From contig JABWAM010000009.1 in the NCBI GenBank assembly GCA_013360985.1, positions 1-21,225 of the forward strand: a stretch of DNA of 21,225 bases, written 5' to 3'. Origin of the DNA: Verrucomicrobiia bacterium. Its GTDB lineage: Bacteria; Verrucomicrobiota; Verrucomicrobiia; JABWAM01. The position numbers and the translations under genes were made by a program. Under the pieces are notes generated by a model, which worked only from the letters and a program-made list of their open reading frames with translations, searched no databases and had not been told where the DNA came from. This document shows positions 1-6,820 of this stretch, one piece after another (the first letter of the stretch is position 1; every line of letters begins with the position of its first letter).

Positions 1-642
1 GCGTTGAAGCGACGGCAGTACCCCTACGTCATTCTCGCCGGCGGCGACCCCTCCCTCGGCTGCGAGGTGAACTACGATCGCCCCGCCGCGGTGCGCGGCG
101 CGGTCCTCCATCTCATCGAGCATGGCTATCGAAGGATCGGTTTCTTGGGAAGAATGGACGCGAGCGCGACATCAAAATTCGATTGCTTTCGCGCGGCACT
201 CCAGGAGCAGGGATTGCCTCTCGATCCCGCGACGTGCTCGCCCTGCGCGTCTCTGGGGGAGGCGCAACTCGCCGCGCGCCGATTTCTCGAGAGCCCAACG
301 ATCCCCGAGGCGGTCTTCGTGGACCACTACGATCTTGCGGAAATTCTCGTCCGACTGACCGGATATCATCGCCTCCGAGTCCCCGACGATCTGGCCGTCA
401 TGGCGTATGGCACCGCGCACCGCGGCGGCGTCCAACCTCCGCTGTCGCTCATGGAAGTCCCGGGACTGGAGATGGGACGCGAAGCGGCCATCCTGCTCAA
501 CCGCCTCATCCACGGACGCGGAGCACGCTCCGCGCCAATCCTCCTGCAGGCGCATCTAACGCTCCGCCGCTCGTGCGGCTGCTCCGGAAAACCGTCCTCC
601 ACGACCTCCTCGCCGCTTTCAGAGAAGGAGGTCTTCGTCTAA
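1..642 (+). CDS. LacI-family transcriptional regulator, C-terminal effector-binding part (5' end outside window)
   Basis: The frame is open from base 1, so the DNA-binding helix-turn-helix domain lies before the window; 213 residues remain. What remains looks like the periplasmic-binding-protein-like effector domain of LacI/GalR regulators: a segment reading AAVRGAVLHLIEHGYRRIGF, then VPDDLAVMAYG, and the typical ending LTLRRSCGC. Regulators of this family bind a sugar or sugar phosphate and release or tighten on an operator. A serine- and threonine-rich tail of about 20 residues follows the usual end. The gene stands directly before a long carbohydrate operon on the same strand, so control of that operon is the obvious inference. 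It could also belong to the XylR-like branch common in PVC bacteria; the missing N-terminus prevents a decision. Confidence 0.85.
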   Translation, partial: ALKRRQYPYVILAGGDPSLGCEVNYDRPAAVRGAVLHLIEHGYRRIGFLGRMDASATSKFDCFRAALQEQGLPLDPATCSPCASLGEAQLAARRFLESPTIPEAVFVDHYDLAEILVRLTGYHRLRVPDDLAVMAYGTAHRGGVQPPLSLMEVPGLEMGREAAILLNRLIHGRGARSAPILLQAHLTLRRSCGCSGKPSSTTSSPLSEKEVFV

Positions 643-821
643 AGGGCCGCGTGGAATGGAGCGCCTCCACCGTTGAAGAGATCCTCATAAAAACCCATCA
701 TGAAAAGGGTATCGCACGGAACGACTTCGACTCCTCCAGATCCCTCCCGCCATGAACCGGGCGCACGCCCCGACGATTTACCCTCGATCCGCAGCTGGAT
801 CTTTATCTTTTCACAAGACGC

Positions 822-855
822 TTGACATCTCGACGCCGATTTATTTGTTTATACA
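822..855 (+). promoter_or_regulatory. candidate promoter of the carbohydrate operon
   Basis: A perfect -35-type hexamer TTGACA lies at 822-827. The best -10-like hexamers, TTTATA at 848-853 and TATACA at 850-855, give spacers of 20 and 22 bases. That is longer than the usual 16-18, so the promoter would be weak or need an activator. A closer TTGTTT at 845-850 (17-base spacer) matches poorly. The call rests on the hexamer, the AT-rich context and the position before the first operon gene. Confidence 0.3.
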
Positions 856-856
856 A
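845..856. promoter_or_regulatory. candidate operator, inverted repeat TTGT-N4-ACAA
   Basis: The 12 bases TTGTTTATACAA form a dyad with 4-base half-sites TTGT and ACAA. They overlap the putative -10 region, a position where a LacI-type repressor could block transcription. The regulator gene ends about 200 bases upstream. The dyad is short and could occur by chance. Confidence 0.25.
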
Positions 857-896
857 CTGATGGACCTTTCCTCTCCGCACCCCGCTTTCGCCCCCG

Positions 897-915
897 CAAC
901 GCCGTCGCGGCGTTG
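897..915 (+). other. leader stem-loop 1
   Basis: CAACGCC at 897-903 pairs perfectly with GGCGTTG at 909-915 around the loop GTCGC. The stem has seven pairs and is GC-rich. No T-tract follows, so it is not a standard terminator. It would lie in the untranslated leader if transcription starts near 860. Confidence 0.4.
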
Positions 916-939
916 GAGGACGGTCCCCGCATATCTCCC

Positions 940-967
940 GCGAGAAGACTTCCTCGAAGCTTCTCGC
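940..967 (+). other. leader stem-loop 2
   Basis: GCGAGAAG at 940-947 pairs perfectly with CTTCTCGC at 960-967. Inside it CTTC (949-952) pairs with GAAG (956-959), giving twelve pairs with one bulged A at 948 and a CTC loop. No T-tract follows. It lies about 80 bases before the first operon start codon, where it could stabilise or attenuate the transcript. Confidence 0.45.
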
Positions 968-1035
968 TCGACGTGACCCACGACGGTGCGCTCACGCATC
1001 ATTTTCACGCGGCAAACCCCAATCTTTATCCCATC

Positions 1036-1040
1036 AGGAG
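1036..1040 (+). promoter_or_regulatory. ribosome binding site AGGAG fixing the start at 1049
   Basis: AGGAG ends eight bases before ATG 1049. The same frame stays open upstream to an ATG at 986, but that start has no such site and would put 21 polar residues before the signal peptide. Confidence 0.7.
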
Positions 1041-1048
1041 TTCTCATC

Positions 1049-3787
1049 ATGAAAGCAACGTTTTGGCGTCGAGGACATGGTTTCCTGCTCGCAGGATTGA
1101 TCGCAACGATGGCGGCGTCGGCGCCATGGGCTTCGGCCGCCGACACGACCTGGACGGCCGGCAGCGGCAATTTCACCAATGCCGCCAACTGGAGCGCGGG
1201 CGTGCCGGACGCGAACACGAACGCCAACTTCACCTCCGCCAGTTCTTACACCGTCAGTTTCACGTCGGATGCGGCCTCTTCCAACACCTATTTCAACCCG
1301 TCCAGCGGCACGGTGACGCTCGATCTCGGCGCGAACACCTGGACGACCCCCGGCCAGTTCTGGATCGGCCAGAGCGCGGGCGCCAACAGCACCGTCGTCA
1401 TGTCCAACGGCGCCCTGGTGGTGACCAACGCGGCCAAGGCGGGCGACTTCACAGTGGGCCGAGCGGGGTCGGGGGCATTCACGATGAATGGCGGGACGAT
1501 CCTCAGCGACTATGGCGCGGCGGGGTTCACGGGCAACGGCAGCACGATCCTCCTCTCGGGACCCAGCACGATCTGGAGCAACTCGACCCAATATACGGTC
1601 GGCTATTACGGCAACAACTCTCGCCTTGTCGTCAGCAACCAGGCGACGCTCGTCGCGGGGTCCGGTATCTTGCGGATCGGCCATTACAGCAAGAGCAACC
1701 TTCTGGTCGTGGCCGACGGCGGAGTTGTCAAGAGCGTCTCGACCTATCTCTCGCACGACGGCGCCAGCAGTTCCGGCAACAGCGCTCTGATCACCGGCAG
1801 CAATTCTTTCTGGAACAACAGCGACAGCTTCCTGGTGGGTTTGAATGGAGGCGGCAACTCGACGGTCGTCAGCAACAACGCCGTGCTCCAAACCGCGACC
1901 CTCAACGTTGGCCATGCGTCGGGAACCAACGCGCTCGCCATTTACACGGGCGGCACAGTTCTGGCCACGAACGTCAACATCTCCCTCGGCGGCACGCTCG
2001 TAAGCAATCGTATTGTCGTCGCAGGCGGCAGCCTGATCGCGACCAATTCCACCGGGACAGCCTCGCTCGCCCTCGGCGGCGTCGACAGCGAGCTGGGTCT
2101 CCAGGGCGGTCTCGTGCGGGCCGACAAACTGAACGTGAATGCCAGCGCGTTGAACAACGCCGGCGGAACGGTCGTCGCCAAGGCGTTCAACGTGGCGAAC
2201 GGCACGGTAAACGCGCGGGACGGCTCCACGACCGATGTCGGCGTGGCGACATTGTACATCGGCAACACCGTCGGCCAGACCGGCCGTTGGAACGTCGTCA
2301 GCGGCACGAATGCGATCTTGGGCGCCACGCGCCTGAGCGGCGATTCGTCCGGAATTGTCGGCATCATGACCGTCAGCGGCGCGGGAACGCTCCAAAGCCA
2401 GGTTGGCGCGCTCGAGGTCGGGCGTAATGGGAGCAACGCGCTTCTGGTCATCACCAACGGCGCGCGGATGGAGGTTTCGGGATCTGCCTCGGTCGGCGGA
2501 GGGACCGGTGGCGGCAACACGGCGATCGTGGCCGGCAACGGCTCGACCTGGGACCTGAACAACTCGCTGGCCATGTTCCTCGGCTACTTTGGCAGCGGAA
2601 ATCAGGTGATCATCACCAACAACGGCTATGTGGACGCCAGTGCCGGGACCTTCTACATCGGTTACAGCGGAGGGTCGGACAACCGCGTGACGATCGCCGA
2701 CGGCGGAAAGCTCGACGCCGCCTACATTCCGTTCGGCCAAGGCGGCGCCACCAGCAACAATCTCGTCCTCGTCTCCGGCGCGGGGTCGCTCCTGCAGACG
2801 CCCAATATGGCGATCTCCGTCAATTCCGGCGCGCGAGGAAATCGCCTCGTGGTCACCAACGGCGGAATGGCGCGCATTGATTTGCTTACGGTGGGAGGCA
2901 ACGGATCGCACAACCAGGCTGACATCCTCGCGGGCGGCGTCCTGATCGCGACCAACTCGGTAGTCCTTGGCAACGGCGCCACGTCCGCGTCCAACCTCAT
3001 CACGGTGTCTGGCGGATCTCTGGCGATCACCAATTCCTCCGCAAGCGCGAAACTCGTGGTGGGCGCTACCGGACAAGGGACGTTGACCCTCAACGGCGGA
3101 AATCTCGTCGTGGACCAATTTCTCGCGACCAACGGCGTCAACTCGGTCGTCAACCTCCACGCCGGCGATCTGGTCACGCGCTCCACGACGATCCGCAACG
3201 CCGCCGCATTCACCGTGGGCGACGGCGTCCAAGCCGCTACGCTCAAGCTGAACGGAGGCGCCCATCTCTTTGCCGACGGATTGTCCGTCGCCAGCAACGG
3301 CACGCTGACCGGCACAGGCGCCATCACCGCCGCCGTCACGGTCGCCAACGGCGGCGCGCTCGCGCCGGGCATGAGCCCGGGCACGCTCACCATCCACAGC
3401 AACCTGACCCTGAACAACTTCTCGGCGCTCAACTTCGAGCTCGGCCCGCACGACCTCAACGGCATCGGCGTGGTCGGCGGCGACACGAACGACTTGATCG
3501 TGGTCAACGGCGATCTGATCCTCGACGGCATCCTGAATGTCACCGCCCTGCCGGGCTGGGATTTCATCGGCAACACGCCGACCAATGTGTTTCGCCTCTT
3601 CAACTACACGGGCGTCCTCACGGACCACACGCTGTCTTTCGGCCTGATGCCTGGCGGCATCGAAGACGCCTACTTTGACACCTCGGTGTTCGGAGAGGTC
3701 AATCTGATCGTGGTCATCCCCGAGCCGTCCAGCTTCGCGCTTCTCGCTCTCGTCGGGATCGGGTGGCTCCTCCGCCGAAGGACATGA
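1049..3787 (+). CDS. secreted T5SS/PEP-CTERM-associated repeat protein with PEP-CTERM anchor
   Basis: The protein has 912 residues. A signal peptide covers about residues 1-28, with a basic start, a hydrophobic core and an ASA cleavage site. The body begins with a W...NWSAGVP segment typical of these proteins. It continues with many copies of a loose beta-strand repeat of the kind VG..G..N.L.V.N.G, rich in Asn, Gly, Ser and Thr and matching the T5SS/PEP-CTERM-associated repeat family. Near residue 800 there is an autotransporter-like segment reading NGGALAPGMSPGTLTI. The end is a textbook PEP-CTERM sorting signal: PEPSS, a hydrophobic span and RRRT, from about residue 891. Exosortase systems cut such signals and deliver the protein to the surface or matrix. 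The start is fixed by an AGGAG site. The stop overlaps the next start (ATGA), so the two are translationally coupled. A cell-surface beta-helix that binds or displays polysaccharide-active partners is inference. Confidence 0.9.
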   Translation: MKATFWRRGHGFLLAGLIATMAASAPWASAADTTWTAGSGNFTNAANWSAGVPDANTNANFTSASSYTVSFTSDAASSNTYFNPSSGTVTLDLGANTWTTPGQFWIGQSAGANSTVVMSNGALVVTNAAKAGDFTVGRAGSGAFTMNGGTILSDYGAAGFTGNGSTILLSGPSTIWSNSTQYTVGYYGNNSRLVVSNQATLVAGSGILRIGHYSKSNLLVVADGGVVKSVSTYLSHDGASSSGNSALITGSNSFWNNSDSFLVGLNGGGNSTVVSNNAVLQTATLNVGHASGTNALAIYTGGTVLATNVNISLGGTLVSNRIVVAGGSLIATNSTGTASLALGGVDSELGLQGGLVRADKLNVNASALNNAGGTVVAKAFNVANGTVNARDGSTTDVGVATLYIGNTVGQTGRWNVVSGTNAILGATRLSGDSSGIVGIMTVSGAGTLQSQVGALEVGRNGSNALLVITNGARMEVSGSASVGGGTGGGNTAIVAGNGSTWDLNNSLAMFLGYFGSGNQVIITNNGYVDASAGTFYIGYSGGSDNRVTIADGGKLDAAYIPFGQGGATSNNLVLVSGAGSLLQTPNMAISVNSGARGNRLVVTNGGMARIDLLTVGGNGSHNQADILAGGVLIATNSVVLGNGATSASNLITVSGGSLAITNSSASAKLVVGATGQGTLTLNGGNLVVDQFLATNGVNSVVNLHAGDLVTRSTTIRNAAAFTVGDGVQAATLKLNGGAHLFADGLSVASNGTLTGTGAITAAVTVANGGALAPGMSPGTLTIHSNLTLNNFSALNFELGPHDLNGIGVVGGDTNDLIVVNGDLILDGILNVTALPGWDFIGNTPTNVFRLFNYTGVLTDHTLSFGLMPGGIEDAYFDTSVFGEVNLIVVIPEPSSFALLALVGIGWLLRRRT

Positions 3788-4395
3788 AACGCCACGCGTG
3801 GAATGGCCTTGCTTTCACCCTTATCGAGCTTTTGGTCGTCATCGCGATCATCGCCATCTTGGCGGCGATGCTCCTCCCCTCTCTCGCGAGCACGCGAGAG
3901 CGCGCCCGCGCGACCGCCTGTCTCAATAATCTCAAGCAGATCGGCCTGGCGTTCCGCATCTATTCGGACGAATGGAATGGCGATCTCCCCAAGACCCAAT
4001 ACTGGTCGGCCGCGCCCAACGACCCGGTGACCGCCGGCTGGATGCCCACTGTGCTTCCCCATCTCGCCAACAACCGGGAGGTGTTCAAATGCCCCTCAGG
4101 CAAGCACGTTAACGGTCCGGGCGGCACGTTCGTCGATTATTGCGCAAACATTGCCTTGTTGGGCGCCTACGCGGGAAACTGGAGCCGGGAAAACCAATTT
4201 GCGCGGCAGAGCGAAACGAGCCTCGTCATGGACGGCTACGCCGAGACGCGCCCTCCCCAAACCAACTTCGGACTCCTCTACGACGAATTCCGTCACGGAG
4301 GCGGGCTCAATGTCGTGTACCTCGACGGACACGCCGCCTGGCGGCGCGCGCCGGTGCCCTTCCCGAGCGCCGACGTCTTTTGGGACGGAGATTAA
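3784..4395 (+). CDS. type II secretion-like pseudopilin with H-X9-DG domain
   Basis: The protein has 203 residues. The class III prepilin signal is clear: a short basic start, then cleavage before Phe11 in LAFTLIELLVVIAII, with Glu15 at position +5. The residue before the cut is Ala rather than the usual Gly. A single hydrophobic helix follows (to about residue 33), then a small globular domain. The C-terminal motif is exact: His171, nine residues, Asp181-Gly182, within HGGGLNVVYLDGHAAW. That is the prepilin-type processing-associated H-X9-DG signature, greatly expanded in Planctomycetes, Verrucomicrobiota and Lentisphaerota. Its role there is not settled; many copies sit beside export or carbohydrate genes. 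ATG 3784 overlaps the previous stop; a longer start at 3763 would only add seven residues and spoil the signal. Confidence 0.9.
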   Translation: MKRHAWNGLAFTLIELLVVIAIIAILAAMLLPSLASTRERARATACLNNLKQIGLAFRIYSDEWNGDLPKTQYWSAAPNDPVTAGWMPTVLPHLANNREVFKCPSGKHVNGPGGTFVDYCANIALLGAYAGNWSRENQFARQSETSLVMDGYAETRPPQTNFGLLYDEFRHGGGLNVVYLDGHAAWRRAPVPFPSADVFWDGD

Positions 4396-4397
4396 TT

Positions 4398-5096
4398 ATG
4401 AAAACCAACCCTCACCTCTCAAAACGCACTCTTGCCGGCGCGGGACTCGCGGCGGTTTTGCTTGCGGCCGCGCCGCTGTCCGCGCAGGAGCCGGCCAACC
4501 TGCTGGCCAACGGCGGGTTCGAGGAATCTGTGGCCGTTGCGATCAGCATGGCGAACGCGCATTATCGGCCGCTGATCGAACGCAACGTCGAGATCCCGAG
4601 CGGCGACGCGGCAGCGATGCCCGCGGAGGTCTCCATCAATCCTGCGGATGGATGGACGAATGAGGCCTGCAAATTCGAATACGTCGAGGGCAAAGCGGGC
4701 GCGGAGGTTCATACCGGCAAGCGCGCCGTGCGGATCGAATCGCCGAAAACCCAATCCGCCATCGTCATCGGCAAGAACCTCTCCGTCGTGGAAGGCGTTG
4801 GTCTGGACGAGCGCGCGATCCAGATCGGCAAGCCGCACAAGTTTTCGCTCTACGCCAAAGGCACGGGCACGGTGATGGTTCGCTGTTACATGTACGACGC
4901 CAAATTGGCCAACCTGTACGAGTATTCCCGTTGCCTGGAGGTCAATCCTCAGCAATTCGCCGTGTCCGATGAAGATCGCTGGCAAAAGTTTGAGGGAACC
5001 CTCCAGATCAAATGTCCCGAGGTGAACCACATTGTTTTCGTGATCGGCGTCCAAGGAAGCGTCTCGCTCGACGACGTGGTTCTCCTGCCGCAATAA
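4398..5096 (+). CDS. secreted carbohydrate-binding-like jelly-roll protein
   Basis: The protein has 232 residues and begins two bases after the pseudopilin stop, with ACGGAG seven bases before ATG. A signal peptide spans about residues 1-29, ending in PLSA. The mature start NLLANGGFEE and the end VSLDDVVLLPQ are what is seen in CBM4/9/16/22-type beta-sandwich modules, where the Gly-Phe-Glu and the final Asp contact a structural calcium. There is no catalytic domain. It is probably an exported sugar-binding or complex-forming protein for the same glycan as its neighbours. The family assignment is by pattern only, and the ligand cannot be told. Confidence 0.65.
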   Translation: MKTNPHLSKRTLAGAGLAAVLLAAAPLSAQEPANLLANGGFEESVAVAISMANAHYRPLIERNVEIPSGDAAAMPAEVSINPADGWTNEACKFEYVEGKAGAEVHTGKRAVRIESPKTQSAIVIGKNLSVVEGVGLDERAIQIGKPHKFSLYAKGTGTVMVRCYMYDAKLANLYEYSRCLEVNPQQFAVSDEDRWQKFEGTLQIKCPEVNHIVFVIGVQGSVSLDDVVLLPQ

Positions 5097-5115
5097 CCCG
5101 GCCGCGTCATCGCCA

Positions 5116-6819
5116 GTGAAGCCGCTCATTGAGCAACGCCTTCGTCTTGCCCGCGACGGATTCATGCGGCAGGCCTTGAGCCGTGTCCGGAACGGCATCC
5201 GCCCGCACTTCGACAACGCCCTCGCGCCGGTCCCCAAGATTGCCCCGTCGCAATGGGATTGCGGCGACACGACTTCGCGCGCGTTGATCGCCTGGCTGCG
5301 CGTCCGCCAGATGCTCGGCGATCCGGCCGTGGACCCCGAGGTGGAGTCCGGCCTCTGGCAATATCTCCAAACGTTCATCCATCCCGAAACGGGCCTGGCC
5401 TATTGCCCCGACCACAGCGATCCGAAAACGAGCGGGTACTACTATCACCTGTGGGATCAAGGAATGTTTTTTCAATATCTCGTCCTGCGCCTGCAACACC
5501 TCTCCGCCGAACGGGAGCAAACGCTCGCCCGCATCCGCCGGCTGCAGAAGGGTCTGTTCCGGATCGCGCGACATTCCGTGCTCCACGATCGCCAAGGCAT
5601 CCCCGGCCTTGTCCCCGATTTCGCCACGGCGATCTGGTGGGAGACCGATTGCTACTGGAACGATTCCCCCAAGCTGCCCGCGCGCGATTTTGGGAAAATG
5701 CATTGGACGGGCTTTACGCTCACCGGCGCGCTGGCGCTCTACGCGCAGGCGAAGCTCCTGGAGATCACCCGCGATCCCCAGGACCGCCAACTCGCCCAGG
5801 AACTCGCCCACGGGTATCTGTGTGGCTTCGAGCAATCGCGCGGCAGCCGCTCGCCGATGTTCGACGACGCGGGACGCTTTCAGGGGCATTTCCACGGCGC
5901 GGTCACCGGCCTCGTCGGGCTGGTGACCTTTGCCCGGGATCTCTTGGCGCATGGCGACGCCGCGCTCGGCGAGAAATACATCGATCTGGCGATCCGCGCC
6001 TACCGCTGGATCTTCGATGCGTCCACGAACCCCAGCCCGGCCTGTTCATGCGGATATTTTCCCGAAACCGCGATGTTCGGCCCGCGCAACGGGATCAGCG
6101 GCATGAACGAGGTCTGCGGCACCGCCGACATGCTCGAACTGGCCGCCGCGCTTGCCGGTTGCCACTCCCTGCGCCTCCGATGGCGCGCGTTCGCCGACCT
6201 CTGGGACGACATCGAGCGGTTCACCGTCAACGACCTGTTTCATACGCAGTTCACGAAGCCCGAGCGGCTGTCGGGCGACGCGGCCACGTTGAACCGCCTG
6301 CGCGGCGCGTGGATCTCGAGCCGCAGTTTTCCGAACGACCTCGGCTTGTATCGCACGGGAGGCGAACCTCCTCAGTTGCCGGTGGCGGGATGCTGTGGCT
6401 ACTCGGGAATCCGCGCGTTGTACACCGCCTGGACGGAGGCCGTGACCACGGAGGGCGACGTCACGGAAGTTCGCATCGTCACCGAACATGAAGACGCCAA
6501 CGTCGTCATCACGCCCCGCGCGGCGGGCGGGCTGCGATATCGGGCCAAGCGCGATCATCAACTCCGGGTGCGCGCACCCCGCGCGGTCGCGCCCGACGGG
6601 TGGATCACGCGGACGCCGCGCGCCGGCGAAGCGGCCGAGATCGCCTGGGACAAACCGCGCTGGTCCACGCGCGAAAAATGCGGCTCGTTCAATATCGGCG
6701 GCGCCTGGCCCGCCCTCGCGGAAAACGAGACGCCGACCTACGCGTTGACGTACGAAGGCAACCATCTCGTCCGCATCGAGCCCTCAGGCCTGAAGTATCC
6801 GTTCCTAGAAGGATTGTGA
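5116..6819 (+). CDS. GH127-like (alpha/alpha)6-barrel glycoside hydrolase
   Basis: The protein has 567 residues and no signal peptide. Its helical repeats with aromatic-rich loops (for example Trp and Tyr clusters at 108-116 and 174-181) fit an (alpha/alpha)6 barrel. Two spots resemble the zinc-cysteine centre of GH127 beta-L-arabinofuranosidases: Glu332-Val-Cys334 and the pair Cys426-Cys427. In characterised GH127 these positions are Glu-x-Cys and Cys-Cys, where one Cys of the pair is the nucleophile. Glu317, 15 residues before Glu332, is a candidate acid/base. The usual CCPPN is here GCCGYSG, so this is at best a distant relative. The end, from about residue 450, looks like beta-sandwich. 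The start chosen is GTG 5116 without a clear ribosome site; the frame is open a little further upstream. Confidence 0.6.
   Translation: MKPLIEQRLRLARDGFMRQALSRVRNGIRPHFDNALAPVPKIAPSQWDCGDTTSRALIAWLRVRQMLGDPAVDPEVESGLWQYLQTFIHPETGLAYCPDHSDPKTSGYYYHLWDQGMFFQYLVLRLQHLSAEREQTLARIRRLQKGLFRIARHSVLHDRQGIPGLVPDFATAIWWETDCYWNDSPKLPARDFGKMHWTGFTLTGALALYAQAKLLEITRDPQDRQLAQELAHGYLCGFEQSRGSRSPMFDDAGRFQGHFHGAVTGLVGLVTFARDLLAHGDAALGEKYIDLAIRAYRWIFDASTNPSPACSCGYFPETAMFGPRNGISGMNEVCGTADMLELAAALAGCHSLRLRWRAFADLWDDIERFTVNDLFHTQFTKPERLSGDAATLNRLRGAWISSRSFPNDLGLYRTGGEPPQLPVAGCCGYSGIRALYTAWTEAVTTEGDVTEVRIVTEHEDANVVITPRAAGGLRYRAKRDHQLRVRAPRAVAPDGWITRTPRAGEAAEIAWDKPRWSTREKCGSFNIGGAWPALAENETPTYALTYEGNHLVRIEPSGLKYPFLEGL
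6807..6813 (+). promoter_or_regulatory. ribosome binding site AGAAGGA inside the end of the preceding gene
   Basis: AGAAGGA lies within the last codons of the GH127-like gene and ends seven bases before ATG 6821. It supports that start and coupled translation of the two genes. Confidence 0.6.
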
Positions 6820-6820
6820 C

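Larger units (their letters stand above)
643..1048 (+). other. 406-base intergenic region and leader of the carbohydrate operon
   Basis: No convincing gene lies here; a 74-codon reading frame at 752-976 has no ribosome binding site and no recognisable content. The region holds a TTGACA hexamer at 822-827 in a locally AT-rich patch, the inverted repeat TTGTTTATACAA at 845-856, and two stem-loops at 897-915 and 940-967. It ends with a Shine-Dalgarno sequence at 1036-1040. Together these suggest a promoter near 820-860 and a structured untranslated leader of roughly 180 bases. Confidence 0.6.

Noticed and set aside
752..976. 74-codon frame in the operon leader
   Set aside because: No ribosome site and no recognisable content; it spans the putative promoter and both leader hairpins.
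913..2427. 504-codon + strand frame overlapping the PEP-CTERM gene
   Set aside because: It is very rich in Arg, Gln and Gly with no motif; it is an out-of-frame reading of the repeat region.
1034..3628. 864-codon open frame on the - strand opposite the PEP-CTERM gene
   Set aside because: It is a low-complexity Arg/Ala/Asp/Val-rich translation created by the biased repeats of the + strand gene; it has no domain, signal or ribosome site, while the + strand gene has all of these.
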